A stretch of DNA of 64,000 nt, from positions 248,001-312,000 of the forward strand of contig CAWEBE010000049.1 in the NCBI GenBank assembly GCA_963806735.1, written 5' to 3'. This document shows positions 32,905 to 41,915 of the stretch, one piece after another. How positions within the stretch are numbered: the stretch's first letter is position 1; each line of letters starts with the position of its first letter. The notes beneath the pieces were generated by a model that searched no databases, had not been told where the DNA came from, and saw nothing but the letters and a program-made list of their open reading frames with translations. A program made the position numbers and the translations under genes. This DNA comes from CADEFX01 sp963806735. GTDB lineage: Bacteria; Pseudomonadota; Alphaproteobacteria; Rhizobiales; Hyphomicrobiaceae.

Positions 32905-33855
32905 ATGTCTGCGACGAGCCCCCGCCGCGTGTATCGCACCTGGATGATCGACAGCCGACGCTGGGACGGTTACCGGCCCCGACCAGGCGACATCATCGTC
33001 GCCACCTATCCCAAGTGCGGCACAACCTGGATGCAGCAGATCGTGAGCCTGCTGATCTTTCAGAGTCCTGAGCCGAGGGACCTTGGTGAGATCGGAGCCT
33101 GGATCGACCGGCGCATCTCACCGCCCGCCGAAAACCTGTTTGCCACCCTCGATGCCCAGACACACCGGCGCTTTATGAAAGCCCATCTGCCCTTCGATGG
33201 CCTGCCGATCCACGACGAGGTGAAATACATTCACGTTGCGCGTGACGGCCGGGACTTTTGCATCTCCTATCACAATCAGATCACCCGCTTTAAGCCGGAG
33301 GTGCGCGCCGCGCTCGACGAGGCCGGACTGTCGGACGAAACGCTGCGCCGCCCGTATCCGACGTTTCCTGAATTTGTCAGCGAGTATTTTCGCACGTGGA
33401 TGAGCGAGGGCGTCGGCGGCGCAAGCGACGGCACACCCTTCCTCTCGTATTTCGACCTCGAAAAGACGTACTGGCGGGAGCGCCGGCGCGGGAACTTGCT
33501 GATGGTGCACTATCGTGACCTGAAGGCGGACCTCGCACGGGAAATGCGCCGGGTTGCGCAATTCCTCGATATCGATGTCCCCGACGCCCTTTTCCCGCAA
33601 TTGGTCGCGGCGGCATCATTCGAGGAGATGCGCCGCGTTGGCGACAAGCTCATGCCGCGCGTGCTCAAGACCTTCGAAGGCGGCGCCGAACGCTTCTTCT
33701 ACAAGGGTGAGAACGATCGCTGGCGCGGCGTGCTGTCAGAGGACGATCTCGCGCTGTACGAGCGCAAGGTGAAGGCGAGCTTGTCACCTGTCTGCGCCGC
33801 GTGGCTGGCAAACGGCCGTGCCGGTACTTGTGATCCGCGCGACGCGCCCGACTAG
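32905..33855 (+). CDS. sulfotransferase family protein
   Basis: A 316-residue PAPS-dependent sulfotransferase of the cytosolic type: the 5'-phosphosulfate loop TYPKCGTTWM at residues 34-43, the 3'-phosphate motif HVARDGRDFCISYHN near 110-124 and the C-terminal YKGENDRWRGVLSEDD. These enzymes sulfate alcohols or phenols of small molecules. Its place among binding-protein genes suggests it acts on a compound the cluster handles; that is inference. Confidence 0.9.
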   Translation: MSATSPRRVYRTWMIDSRRWDGYRPRPGDIIVATYPKCGTTWMQQIVSLLIFQSPEPRDLGEIGAWIDRRISPPAENLFATLDAQTHRRFMKAHLPFDGLPIHDEVKYIHVARDGRDFCISYHNQITRFKPEVRAALDEAGLSDETLRRPYPTFPEFVSEYFRTWMSEGVGGASDGTPFLSYFDLEKTYWRERRRGNLLMVHYRDLKADLAREMRRVAQFLDIDVPDALFPQLVAAASFEEMRRVGDKLMPRVLKTFEGGAERFFYKGENDRWRGVLSEDDLALYERKVKASLSPVCAAWLANGRAGTCDPRDAPD

Positions 33856-33990
33856 GCCGCCCGAGCCGGTCAGCCAACCCATTCATTGAGAAATCACGGC
33901 TGTTTAACGCCGCTTGCCGAGGGTGCTCCCGTCGGGCGGCGAACGGCCCCCTTCGTGTCCGAAGTCATTCCAGCCGCCTTGGAGGCGAAT

Positions 33991-34704
33991 GTGCACACTC
34001 CCCTGTTTTCGGCATTGACAATGCTGGCTCTGACGACGGTTGCACAGGCCGACGACCTCGGCGACTGCACCGAGCTTGCCGCACCCCACGCTGCCATCGA
34101 AGCCTGCTCCCAGCTCGTGCGCAGCGACAGGATCACGGATCGCCAGCTCGCCGCGGTGTTCAACAATCGCGGCAATGCCTATACGGCCACCCAGGAGCTC
34201 GAAGAGGCGATCGCGGACTACAGCATGGCCTTGGCGCTCGAGCCGGCGTACGCGCGGGCCTACTACAACCGGGGCTCCACGTATCTGCAGCAACGCCGTT
34301 ACGACCTCGCCATCGCCGACATGGACCAGGCTCTCGGGCTGGACCCCGGTTTGGCGCAGGCCAACATCAACAGGGGGCTGGCAAGATTGGAGAGCGGCCG
34401 GCTCGATGAGGCCATCGAGGATTTCACGATGGCAATCACGCTCGATCCCTACTCTGCGGCCTCCTACAACAACCGCGGTGTAGCGTTCAGGCGTAAAGGC
34501 GAGATCGCGCGCGCGCTCGCCGACTTCGGCACGGCCATCGATCTCGATCCGATCTATTGCGCAGCGCTCAACAATCGGGGCGAGGTGCTGCAGGCCTTGG
34601 GTCGGGCAGCAGAAGCCAGCGCTGACTTTCGCAGTGTCCTGGCGCTCGACCCGGGCTTCGAGCGCGCGCGGCGCAATCTGCTGCTCATGCCCGACGAGAA
34701 GTGA
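33991..34704 (+). CDS. secreted TPR protein
   Basis: A 237-residue protein with a signal peptide (LFSALTMLALTTVAQA) and about five tetratricopeptide repeats (FNNRGNAYTATQELEEAIAD, YYNRGSTYLQQRRYDLAIAD and others with NRG at the second position). Probably a periplasmic adaptor. The GTG start at 33991 has GGAGG 7 nt upstream and sets the signal peptide at the N-terminus; longer frames upstream have no support. Confidence 0.85.
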   Translation: MHTPLFSALTMLALTTVAQADDLGDCTELAAPHAAIEACSQLVRSDRITDRQLAAVFNNRGNAYTATQELEEAIADYSMALALEPAYARAYYNRGSTYLQQRRYDLAIADMDQALGLDPGLAQANINRGLARLESGRLDEAIEDFTMAITLDPYSAASYNNRGVAFRRKGEIARALADFGTAIDLDPIYCAALNNRGEVLQALGRAAEASADFRSVLALDPGFERARRNLLLMPDEK

Positions 34705-34759
34705 GCCGCGCCAAATCTGCTGGCACGCAAATCTCAAAATCACATAAGGCACTCACGCG

Positions 34760-35074
34760 ATGTTGAGCGGTGTCGACCTCGTGGCGCTCGTCTTCGGGCT
34801 CTTCAACTCGTTGCGGCTGGTCTCGTACCTGCCTCAGATCATCGCCGTGGCGCGCGACCGCAACGGCGCCACGGCCATCTCGTTCTCGTGCTGGTCGATC
34901 TGGATCGGCGCCAACGCCAGCACGGCGCTCTATGCCTGGGTCAAGGTCGGCGACATGGCGCTGACGGCGATGAGCGGCTTCAATACCGCGTGCTGTGCCA
35001 TCGTGCTCGTGCTGGCCATGTACAAGCGCGCCATGGCGCGCGTGGAGCTGCGGGCAACGGAGACGGCGACGTGA
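34760..35074 (+). CDS. SemiSWEET/PQ-loop-like membrane protein 2
   Basis: A 104-residue paralogue of the protein at 31504, with SYLPQIIAVARDRNGATAIS, FSCWSIWIGANASTALYAW and CCAIVLVLAMYKRAMAR. The three-helix pattern and PQ motif are kept. It follows the TPR gene and ends the rightward run that begins at marR1; the facing VOC gene ends 30 nt beyond. Confidence 0.8.
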   Translation: MLSGVDLVALVFGLFNSLRLVSYLPQIIAVARDRNGATAISFSCWSIWIGANASTALYAWVKVGDMALTAMSGFNTACCAIVLVLAMYKRAMARVELRATETAT

Positions 35075-35104
35075 CGGATATCGGTGGCCGGCTGGCGGCG
35101 CGCG

Positions 35105-35458
35105 CTACTTGTCCGACCAGACGGCAAGCTCGTAGCCGTCCGGGTCGAGGAAATGAAAGCGCCGGCCGCCGGGAAAGCTGAAGATAGGCTTGACGATCGT
35201 CGCGCCCGCGCCTTCGAGACGGCGCTGCGTTTCCTCCAAATCATCGGCATAGAGGATGACCAGCGGTCCGCCGGGTTTGTCGGGACTGCCGGTGGCGAGG
35301 CCGCCGGTCAGGCGGCCGTCGCTGAACTCGCAGTAGGTGGGTCCGTAATCCTTGAACGTCCAGCCGAAGGCCTTGCCGTAGAACGCGCGCGAGCGTGCGA
35401 TGTCGCTGACGGCGAACTCGATGTTGTCGATGCGGCGGTCGTTGCCGGGTGTGGCCAT
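35105..35458 (-). CDS. VOC family protein
   Basis: A 117-residue glyoxalase-fold protein: DNIEFAVSDIARSRAFYGKA, GWTFKDYGPTYCEFSDGRLT and FPGGRRFHFLDPDGYELAVW. The domain is complete in one copy, so a dimer is expected to form the site. It lies 38 nt downstream of the EthD-like gene on the same strand. Confidence 0.92.
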   Translation of the reverse strand: MATPGNDRRIDNIEFAVSDIARSRAFYGKAFGWTFKDYGPTYCEFSDGRLTGGLATGSPDKPGGPLVILYADDLEETQRRLEGAGATIVKPIFSFPGGRRFHFLDPDGYELAVWSDK

Positions 35459-35496
35459 GGTGTCCTTCGGGTTCCGACTGTTTCAAGTGTTCCTGC

Positions 35497-36135
35497 TCAA
35501 ACCAGCTTGTAGTCGCGAACGCGATAGATCGCGGTGCGTCCCGCATCCGGGTCCGGGCCGGCAAGAGCGCCGGCGTGCCGAAGAAGCGTCGCCTCGCTCT
35601 CGAAACTCACCTCGGCGATGCCGGCCACCTGGACTTTGAGCTCGGGGATCTTGCTGGCCGGCGCCGCCGCCTGCTCCAGCAGTGTGTGCCGGACATAGCC
35701 GACGAGGCCCTGCATCGGCATCACGCGAGCATGCAGCCGATCCGGCCAGCCGGGATCGCGCGGGCCGATGGCGAGGAGGACGACCTTGGCAGCATCCACC
35801 GCTGATCCATCGACGATCACCTGCGGCTCGGTGACGAGGCGCGAGACGGAGCCGACGAACTGCTCGGAATTGATGTTGCACTCGGCAATGCGCGGTGAGG
35901 TGTAGGCGATCCGCCGCGCCTCGATGCTGTCGAACCAGAGCTCCGGGAAGCCGTCGATGGCGAGATCGCGCGCCAGCGCGTTCGTTCCTGGAGCATCGAG
36001 GCAATGGCTCTGAATGTAATAGCGCACGCCCGGTAACTCCGCCGTCATCACGCCATGCGGGTCCAGCCAGTGCCGGCGGAACTGGTCCAGGCTGATGTCC
36101 GCCCGGCGCCGCATCATGCTGATGGCTGCAATCAT
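35497..36135 (-). CDS. EthD-domain-like protein (dimeric alpha-beta barrel)
   Basis: A 212-residue protein whose N-terminal half matches the EthD pattern: MIAAISMMRRRADISLDQFR, HWLDPHGVMTAELPGVRYYI and FPELWFDSIEARR. The C-terminal half is likely a second, diverged barrel domain. EthD-like proteins act in aromatic or ether catabolism, often as small accessory enzymes. GAGGAAAAG precedes the start at 36135. Confidence 0.75.
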   Translation of the reverse strand: MIAAISMMRRRADISLDQFRRHWLDPHGVMTAELPGVRYYIQSHCLDAPGTNALARDLAIDGFPELWFDSIEARRIAYTSPRIAECNINSEQFVGSVSRLVTEPQVIVDGSAVDAAKVVLLAIGPRDPGWPDRLHARVMPMQGLVGYVRHTLLEQAAAPASKIPELKVQVAGIAEVSFESEATLLRHAGALAGPDPDAGRTAIYRVRDYKLV

Positions 36136-36277
36136 GGTTCTTTTCCTCACCCGTATTCGTGGCGAGCATGGTCCGGCCCATCGCGCCGGTCAAACAGACA
36201 TGCGGGCGCACACGAATCCCAGACATCCGACGTGCCGCCAGATTGGGATCGGCCCTGCATCGCTCTGGCGGCAATGT

Positions 36278-36373
36278 CTTGCGGGAATTGGTCCGGATGG
36301 TGTCGACTGGTCGGGTTGTGCCACGCCGAGGACCGCGCGCGCCATGCAGATCGATCAGATCGTCCTCGTTCTC
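36278..36373. repeat. direct repeat copy 1: displaced copy of the TSUP gene start
   Basis: 96 bases almost identical to 38449-38545, covering the bases before the TSUP gene and its first codons (MQIDQIVLVL). Similarity stops abruptly at CTCGTTCTC, inside the stop codon of the FAD monooxygenase. One base is missing relative to the other copy and a few differ. The coding part leads nowhere here. Confidence 0.9.
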
Positions 36374-37587
36374 ACACAACGGGTTGCGCAACTCGGTTCT
36401 CAATTATACCCGCATCGTGATCGTAGAGCCAGGCAAGCGAGCCAGCCGCCCAGTCCGTCGCACCGCTGCTCATGCGCCGATCGCGCTCTTGCTGGTCGGG
36501 TCCATCCGGCAAGTGGAAGTTTGCTTTGTTCTGTCGCGACATCGCCTGGAGCCGTGAAGTTCGCGGCAGTCGCAGAAATTCATAGCGCTTCAAGGCTTCA
36601 GTGACTGAGGCGGGTCTTGCTCGCTCGAGACAAGCGGCCAATGTCGCGCCATCCTCTATGCCTTGTGCCGCGCCTTGGGCCATCGTCGGCAGCATTGCAT
36701 GGCAACTGTCCCCTAGCAGTGTAACGCGTCCAATCGACCAGCGCTCCAAAGGTGCGCGGTCGAACACGGCCCATTTGTAGACCTCATCCATAGAGGCGAT
36801 CAGGGAGCGCACTTGATGGTGCCAGCCGGCATAGGCTGCAAGGACATGCGCTACGTCGCCGCGATCAGTCCATGATTCACCCGTCCAGGTGTCCTGCTCA
36901 ATAATACAGCTAACGTAGAGCAAGCGCCTGGCCGATACGAAATAGTGCACGATGTGCTGGCCCGGTCCCATCCAGTTCTCGGCTTCGACGGGCAGATCGA
37001 GATCGCGCACGCGCTCCGCGTCCACGAGCCCGCGATACGCTACACAGCCAGTGAAGGTCGCAGACAGCGGCCCCAGAATGGCGGTTCGCACGTCCGAGTG
37101 AATGCCGTCGGCACCGATAAGCAGGTGTGAGGTGCTTCGCACACCGTTGGCAAACCGGGCTTCGACATAAGTGCCGTGATCGACAAGCTCCTCGAACCGG
37201 TGGCCAATATGCAGGCGCTCCGCCGGAAGAGCGTTCAAAAGAATGGCAATCAGGTCCGCGCGATGGAAGTTATAGGACGGAGCGCCAAACCTCGCCTCAG
37301 CCTCGGGCCCGAGAGGGCCGCGCGAGAGCGTGCGCCCATCCTGCCAGCGCCGCTGATGCCGCCACAGGGGTTTGAACTCCTCGCGCGGACATCGCCTCGG
37401 CGAGCCCAAGTCGATACAGGATGCGGGAAGCATTTGGGCTGATCTGGATGCCTGCCCCGATGGCGCCGATGGCGCGCGCCTGCTCGTAGACGTGAACGTC
37501 GTGCCCGGCCCGCAACAATGAAAGTGCCGCAGCAAGGCCACCTATGCCTCCGCCAACGATCGCAACAGAAAGATGATCCTTCGCCAT
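36372..37587 (-). pseudogene. FAD-dependent monooxygenase (salicylate/3-hydroxybenzoate hydroxylase type), frameshifted
   Basis: The N-terminus MAKDHLSVAIVGGGIGGLAA with the FAD-binding GGGIGG is in one frame (start 37587, AAGGAG upstream) and runs to GLAEAMSARGV near 37376. From there the enzyme continues in another frame: KPLWRHQRRWQDGRTL, FHRADLIAILLNALP, the GD motif GRVTLLGDSCHAMLP and the end AWLYDHDA. One extra base at about 37371-37376 explains this. Otherwise the enzyme is full length, so the break is recent, or a sequencing error. Confidence 0.85.
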
Positions 37588-37744
37588 TGGGTCTCTCCTT
37601 AGTGGATGATCGCGCTCACAGAACTGGACCTATGCGTTACGTCCGAGCCTGTCTTTCATGGGACAGCCGTCCACATGTTGCGCATTTGCATGGCAACTCC
37701 TCCGATCGAGTTTTGTGAATTCGCCAGTTGCGCGGGCTTAGTTG

Positions 37745-38296
37745 CTAATCGCCCTTGGCCTTGGGCGATCGACGTCCTCCTCCGGGCCGATCCCGCTCCG
37801 GATTTGCTTCGATGACACGAACAAGAAGTTCCGCAAGCGTCCGTCGCTCCTTTGCGGATAGAGCCGACAAGGCGTCAGCCTGCACCTTGAGAGATCTCGG
37901 ACGATAGTCGGCAAGAAATTTTCGGCCATTGGGCGTCAATTGGAGGTATTTTACGCGCCGATCCGTTGCTGAACCGATCCGCTCCACGAGATCTTTCGCT
38001 TCCAGCGCATCGATCAATTGCCCGACTGTCGTTGCGTCCATCGCCATCAGATCGGCGAGGCCCTTCCGATCGATTTCCGGCATTCTCGATATCGCGACGA
38101 GAATGCCAAACTCGTTACGCAGAAAATCATCTGGAACGGCCTCTGCCACCGCACAATGCATGATTTGCGCGAACCGACGCGCAAGATGCGTCATCGCTTC
38201 GCGCTGATGTTCGAGGACTTTCCCCGGCCCGCCGAGCCGGCCGGGAATGGTGCCTGCCTCCGGAGTGGACACGTTCTCTTTGCGGCGGCTGGACAT
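37745..38296 (-). CDS. MarR-family regulator 2
   Basis: A 183-residue paralogue of the regulator at 29878: LRNEFGILVAISRMPEIDRK, MAMDATTVGQLIDALEAKDL, SATDRRVKYLQLTPNG and a shared basic end GGGRRSPKAK. It is encoded just upstream of the broken monooxygenase on the same strand, with a 157-nt gap. MarR proteins with such neighbours usually respond to the aromatic substrate. Confidence 0.92.
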   Translation of the reverse strand: MSSRRKENVSTPEAGTIPGRLGGPGKVLEHQREAMTHLARRFAQIMHCAVAEAVPDDFLRNEFGILVAISRMPEIDRKGLADLMAMDATTVGQLIDALEAKDLVERIGSATDRRVKYLQLTPNGRKFLADYRPRSLKVQADALSALSAKERRTLAELLVRVIEANPERDRPGGGRRSPKAKGD

Positions 38297-38325
38297 GAGT
38301 GCTCCCAGTCAATGCATTAATAAGA

Positions 38326-38363
38326 AGATTATATTCAAAGAGAAATCTGTCAAGAAGAATTCT
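38326..38363 (-). promoter_or_regulatory. marR2 promoter with shared MarR signature
   Basis: On the minus strand AGAATTCT (38363-38356), two bases, TTGACA (38353-38348), then TAATCT after 16 bases (38331-38326), or TATAAT after 14. The AGAATTCT-N2-TTGACA-GA block is the same as in front of marR1. Confidence 0.6.
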
Positions 38364-38448
38364 TCTCATTTGTATCGACCCTGCCAACGAAGTCCTTTTG
38401 TTGGTCAGGACAGGCGTTGGTGGACGTTCGGTTAGGTCAAGTCCAACC

Positions 38449-38545
38449 CTTGCGGGAATCGCTCCGGATGGTGTCGACTGGTCAGGTTGTGCCCACGCCG
38501 AGGACCGCACGCCCCATGCAGATCGATCAGATCGTCCTCGTTCTC
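38449..38545. repeat. direct repeat copy 2: native start of the TSUP gene
   Basis: 97 bases that include 67 bases before the TSUP ATG (38516) and its first ten codons. The other copy is at 36278-36373 in the same orientation. Between the two lie the broken monooxygenase and marR2. Confidence 0.9.
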
Positions 38546-39250
38546 CTGGGCGCGCTGGCCGGCGGCTTCGTCAACGGCCTCACCGGCTTCGGCACCGCCA
38601 TCTCCGCCATGGGCATATGGTTGTACGCCATCTCTCCGCCCATCGCCGCCTCGCTCGCGGTGATCTGCTCCCTCGTCGCCCAGGTGCAGACGCTGCCGAT
38701 GATATGGCGAACGATCGAATGGGACCGCGTGATGCCGTTCATCGTGCCGGGCCTGCTGGGCGTGCCGATCGGCACCTGGCTGCTGCCACAGATCGACCCG
38801 CGTACGTTCAAGATCGGCGTGGGCGTCTTCCTCGTCGCCTACTCCGCCTACGTGCTCGCGCGGAAGGTGCCGATGCGCAGCACCACCGGCGGCCGGGCTG
38901 CCGACGGCGTCGCCGGCTTCAGCGGCGGTGTGCTGGGTGGGTTGGCCGGGTTCTCGGGTGTGCCGCCCATCGTGTGGACCGACATCCGCGGCTGGAACAA
39001 GGAGCAGCGGCGGACCTTGCTGCAGGTTTTCAATGCCTCGATCCTGGCCGCAGCGCTCGTGTCGCACGCGTGGTCGGGACTGCTGACGCGCGAGGTCGGC
39101 TGGGCGACGGCGGCCGCGCTGCCCGGCACGATCGGCGGCGCGTTTGCCGGCGCATGGGCCTATCGGCGCCTCGGCGATCGCGGCTATCAGCGCGTCGTCA
39201 TGCTGCTGCTGTTGGCGGCCGGCCTGATGCTGCTAGGGACGAGTTGGTGA
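38516..39250 (+). CDS. TSUP (TauE/SafE) family membrane transporter
   Basis: A 244-residue protein with about eight hydrophobic helices and the TSUP landmarks GGFVNGLTGFGTAISAMGIW in the first half and GGVLGGLAGFSGVPPIVW in the second, an internal two-fold repeat. The family moves sulfite, sulfoacetate or other small organic anions. The start at 38516 lies inside the repeated segment. It converges on the MFS gene with four bases between the stops. Confidence 0.92.
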   Translation: MQIDQIVLVLLGALAGGFVNGLTGFGTAISAMGIWLYAISPPIAASLAVICSLVAQVQTLPMIWRTIEWDRVMPFIVPGLLGVPIGTWLLPQIDPRTFKIGVGVFLVAYSAYVLARKVPMRSTTGGRAADGVAGFSGGVLGGLAGFSGVPPIVWTDIRGWNKEQRRTLLQVFNASILAAALVSHAWSGLLTREVGWATAAALPGTIGGAFAGAWAYRRLGDRGYQRVVMLLLLAAGLMLLGTSW

Positions 39251-39254
39251 GCGC

Positions 39255-40457
39255 TTACGACGTCCGCGGCAGCAGGAATGTCAGCAGGCCCAGGGCCGGC
39301 AGCCAGGCGACGAGCTTGAACACCGCGACAATGCCGATCTGGTCGGCAAGCAGCCCGAGCGCCGCAGCGGCCAGGCCACCGAGCCCGAACGCCAAGCCAT
39401 AGAACAGCCCGCCGACGAGACCCACGCGATGCGGCACCAGGTCGATCGCATAGATCAGGATCGACGAGAACGCGCTGGCCATGACCAGGCTGATCACGAC
39501 GCTGAGCACGCCGGTCCAGAACAGGTCCGCATGTGGCAGCAGGAGCGCGAACGGCAGGCTGCCGAGGATCGAGATCCAGATCACGCGGTGGCGGCCGAAT
39601 CGGTCGCCGACCATGCCGCCGACGATCACGCCGAACGCGCCGACCACGAGGTACAGGAACAACATGATCTGCGAGGCCTGCAGCGTCACGCCGAACCGTT
39701 CGATCAGGTAGAAGGTGTAGTAGGAGGTGAACGCCGCCGTGTACGCATTTTTCGACAGCAGCAGGACGATCAGGATCGCCATCGCCGTCAGCACGCGCTT
39801 GTCCGGCAAGCCGGGATTGGCCGTGTCACCGGGCTGCTGCTTGGCCGCGGCGGCCTGCGATCGGCGCATGTCGGCATAGCGCGCGCCGGTCCACGTCATC
39901 AGCGCCATCGCCGCCAGCGCCACCACGGACACCCAGGCGAGACTGGTCTGCCCGCGCGGCACCACGATCATCGCCGCCAGCAGCGGCCCTGTCGCGTACC
40001 CGGCGTGTCCGCCGATCTGGAATATGCCTTGCGCAAATCCCTGCTGGCCGGCGGCGGCGTGGCGCGCCATGCGCGTCGCCTCCGGATGGAACACCGCCGA
40101 GCCAAGCCCGACCAGCGCCGCCGAGACGAGCACCATCGCGTAGCTGCCGGCGAACGCCAGGCCGATCAGCCCTGCCAGCGTCGAGGCCATGCCGGCGACC
40201 ATCGCGTAGGGCCACGGCTTGCGGTCCGTGACGAAGCCGAGCACCGGCTGCAGCAGCGACGAGGTCACCTGGAACGCCAGCGTGATCAGTCCGATCTGCA
40301 TAAAGTCCAGCCGGTATGCCTCCTTGAGAAGCGGATACATGGCCGGAATCATCGACTGGATCAGGTCGTTGAGCAGATGCGCCCCGCTCAGCGCCAGGAG
40401 AATCGGCAGGAGCGGACGATGCGCGGCGCTGGCAAGTGTGGTGGTCGTGGCGGTCAT
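39255..40457 (-). CDS. MFS transporter, fosmidomycin-resistance (Fsr) type
   Basis: A 400-residue, twelve-helix MFS protein: LSGAHLLNDLIQSMIPAMYP, GSAVFHPEATRMARHAAAGQ and FQIGGHAGYATGPLLAA are typical of the Fsr group, and GDRFGRHR is the MFS loop motif. It exports a drug or natural metabolite across the inner membrane. The start at 40457 is chosen because the N-terminus there matches the family. Confidence 0.92.
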   Translation of the reverse strand: MTATTTTLASAAHRPLLPILLALSGAHLLNDLIQSMIPAMYPLLKEAYRLDFMQIGLITLAFQVTSSLLQPVLGFVTDRKPWPYAMVAGMASTLAGLIGLAFAGSYAMVLVSAALVGLGSAVFHPEATRMARHAAAGQQGFAQGIFQIGGHAGYATGPLLAAMIVVPRGQTSLAWVSVVALAAMALMTWTGARYADMRRSQAAAAKQQPGDTANPGLPDKRVLTAMAILIVLLLSKNAYTAAFTSYYTFYLIERFGVTLQASQIMLFLYLVVGAFGVIVGGMVGDRFGRHRVIWISILGSLPFALLLPHADLFWTGVLSVVISLVMASAFSSILIYAIDLVPHRVGLVGGLFYGLAFGLGGLAAAALGLLADQIGIVAVFKLVAWLPALGLLTFLLPRTS

Positions 40458-40857
40458 GCGGGACAATTGGACGGCGGCAAGGGGCGCGTCAACCGCCCGT
40501 GGGGAGGCGCATGGCCGACATGCACAGGCCTCGCTGATTGAGTGAGGGGCGAATGAAGCAAGATGTCGAGAGCTGTGGTCGATGGACGGGTCTGGCATGA
40601 CCGGGAAACCGTCGGGGCAAGGGCGCGAACGGAGTGCCCATGTCTGCAATCAGACCGTCAGCGGGCGAATTTTCCCCATATGCCTTTGAATAGGTTGCCT
40701 CTTCGTGAGGATGGCCGCATGATAAGGCAAGGGAGGAGGCGTGTGAGAACCTTCGCGGGGCACACGCTGCTGTTGTCCGGGCTGCTCGCATGCCCGCATC
40801 AGCGCTCAAGAACTACCGGACAATGGGGGACGTGTCGCACTGCTGCGCGAGGGTACT
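40458..40857. other. divergent intergenic region, no gene seen
   Basis: 400 bases between the MFS gene and the OmpA-like gene. Open frames here have no recognisable product or ribosome sites. The region must hold two divergent promoters. Confidence 0.4.
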
Positions 40858-41733
40858 ATGCGCCAGTATAGAACTTGGTTTGTCGGTGGCGGGATCATTG
40901 CAGCGCTCCTGGCGGTATTCGCGCTCAGGGCTGACGTCGGAGCGTGGATGCTCGCGGCAAAGATGAAGCTGTGGCCCGAGACCCGGCAGGCCGAGATGCG
41001 CGCACCGGCAATGCCGGCCAGGGACAAATTTGATGCCAATCCGGTCAATGCCAGGCCAGTCAATCTGGAGGAGCGGACCGGCGGCAGCCGCAAGGACGAG
41101 TACAAGTTCGACGTTGTCCGCATCGATCCGGAAGGGGCCTCGGTCTTTGCAGGGCGGGCGCCGGCGAACTCCACGGTGACGGTGCTGGCCAACAATCAGC
41201 CGATCGCAACGCCCAAGGCCGACGACAACGGCGAATGGGCCGCGGTTGTGGAGCGCAAGTTCACGGCGGGCGAATACAAGCTGGCGCTCGCTTCCAAGCC
41301 CGGGCAGCCGGCGGATGGGCAGTCGGTGAGCCTGACCGTTCCCCGCATCGAGCGCGCCGCGGTTGCGCCGACCAGGGAGACAGTTGCCGTTCCTCAGGAG
41401 CCGATCACGTTCCGATACAACGAGGCGGAGTTCACGCCTGAAGGCTACCGGGCAGCGGCGGTGCTCAGCCAGTATGTCCGCGCGCGCGGGTTGACTGTCC
41501 TCACCCTGAGCGGCCACGCGGACGAACGGGGGTCGCACGGCTACAACATGGAGCTGTCGCGACAGAGGCTGTCGGCGGTGGAGCGCTATCTGCGCGCCCG
41601 CGGGTTTGACGGCAAGCTCCTGCTGCTGCCGAAGGGCGATCTCGAGCCATACGCGCTGCCAAACCGCAATACGCTGGAGCGGGACTACGTCTATCAGCTC
41701 GACCGCCGGGTCGAGTTGCGGGTGTATCGGTAG
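40858..41733 (+). CDS. OmpA-like domain protein
   Basis: A 291-residue protein: an N-terminal membrane anchor (TWFVGGGIIAALLAVFAL), a middle beta-sandwich-like domain (FAGRAPANSTVTVLANNQP) and a C-terminal OmpA-like domain with LSGHADERGSHGYNMELSRQ and RVELRVY. The OmpA domain binds peptidoglycan, so the protein probably links the inner membrane to the wall. GAGGG stands before the ATG at 40858. Confidence 0.88.
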   Translation: MRQYRTWFVGGGIIAALLAVFALRADVGAWMLAAKMKLWPETRQAEMRAPAMPARDKFDANPVNARPVNLEERTGGSRKDEYKFDVVRIDPEGASVFAGRAPANSTVTVLANNQPIATPKADDNGEWAAVVERKFTAGEYKLALASKPGQPADGQSVSLTVPRIERAAVAPTRETVAVPQEPITFRYNEAEFTPEGYRAAAVLSQYVRARGLTVLTLSGHADERGSHGYNMELSRQRLSAVERYLRARGFDGKLLLLPKGDLEPYALPNRNTLERDYVYQLDRRVELRVYR

Positions 41734-41915
41734 GCGGGCAAGAGTTTCTGCCTTGTGGCTGCCGCGTCATCGGCAGTAGCGCAGTAGGCCAGTCCACCCG
41801 GAAGCTCCGCGACCTCAGCGAGCCGTCGTCTTCCTGTCACGGAGGAAGCCACGCTCGAAGAGCGCGATACGCCGTTTAGGCAACGACGTTGATTTTTGCG
41901 ATCGCGAGTGCGGCG

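Noticed and set aside
36230..36604. A possible second TSUP gene at the outer direct repeat
   Set aside because: Only the first ten codons are present; the sequence then turns into the end of the monooxygenase.
39429..40541. A 370-codon frame antisense to the MFS gene
   Set aside because: Arg/His/Asp/Gln-rich shadow of a membrane protein.
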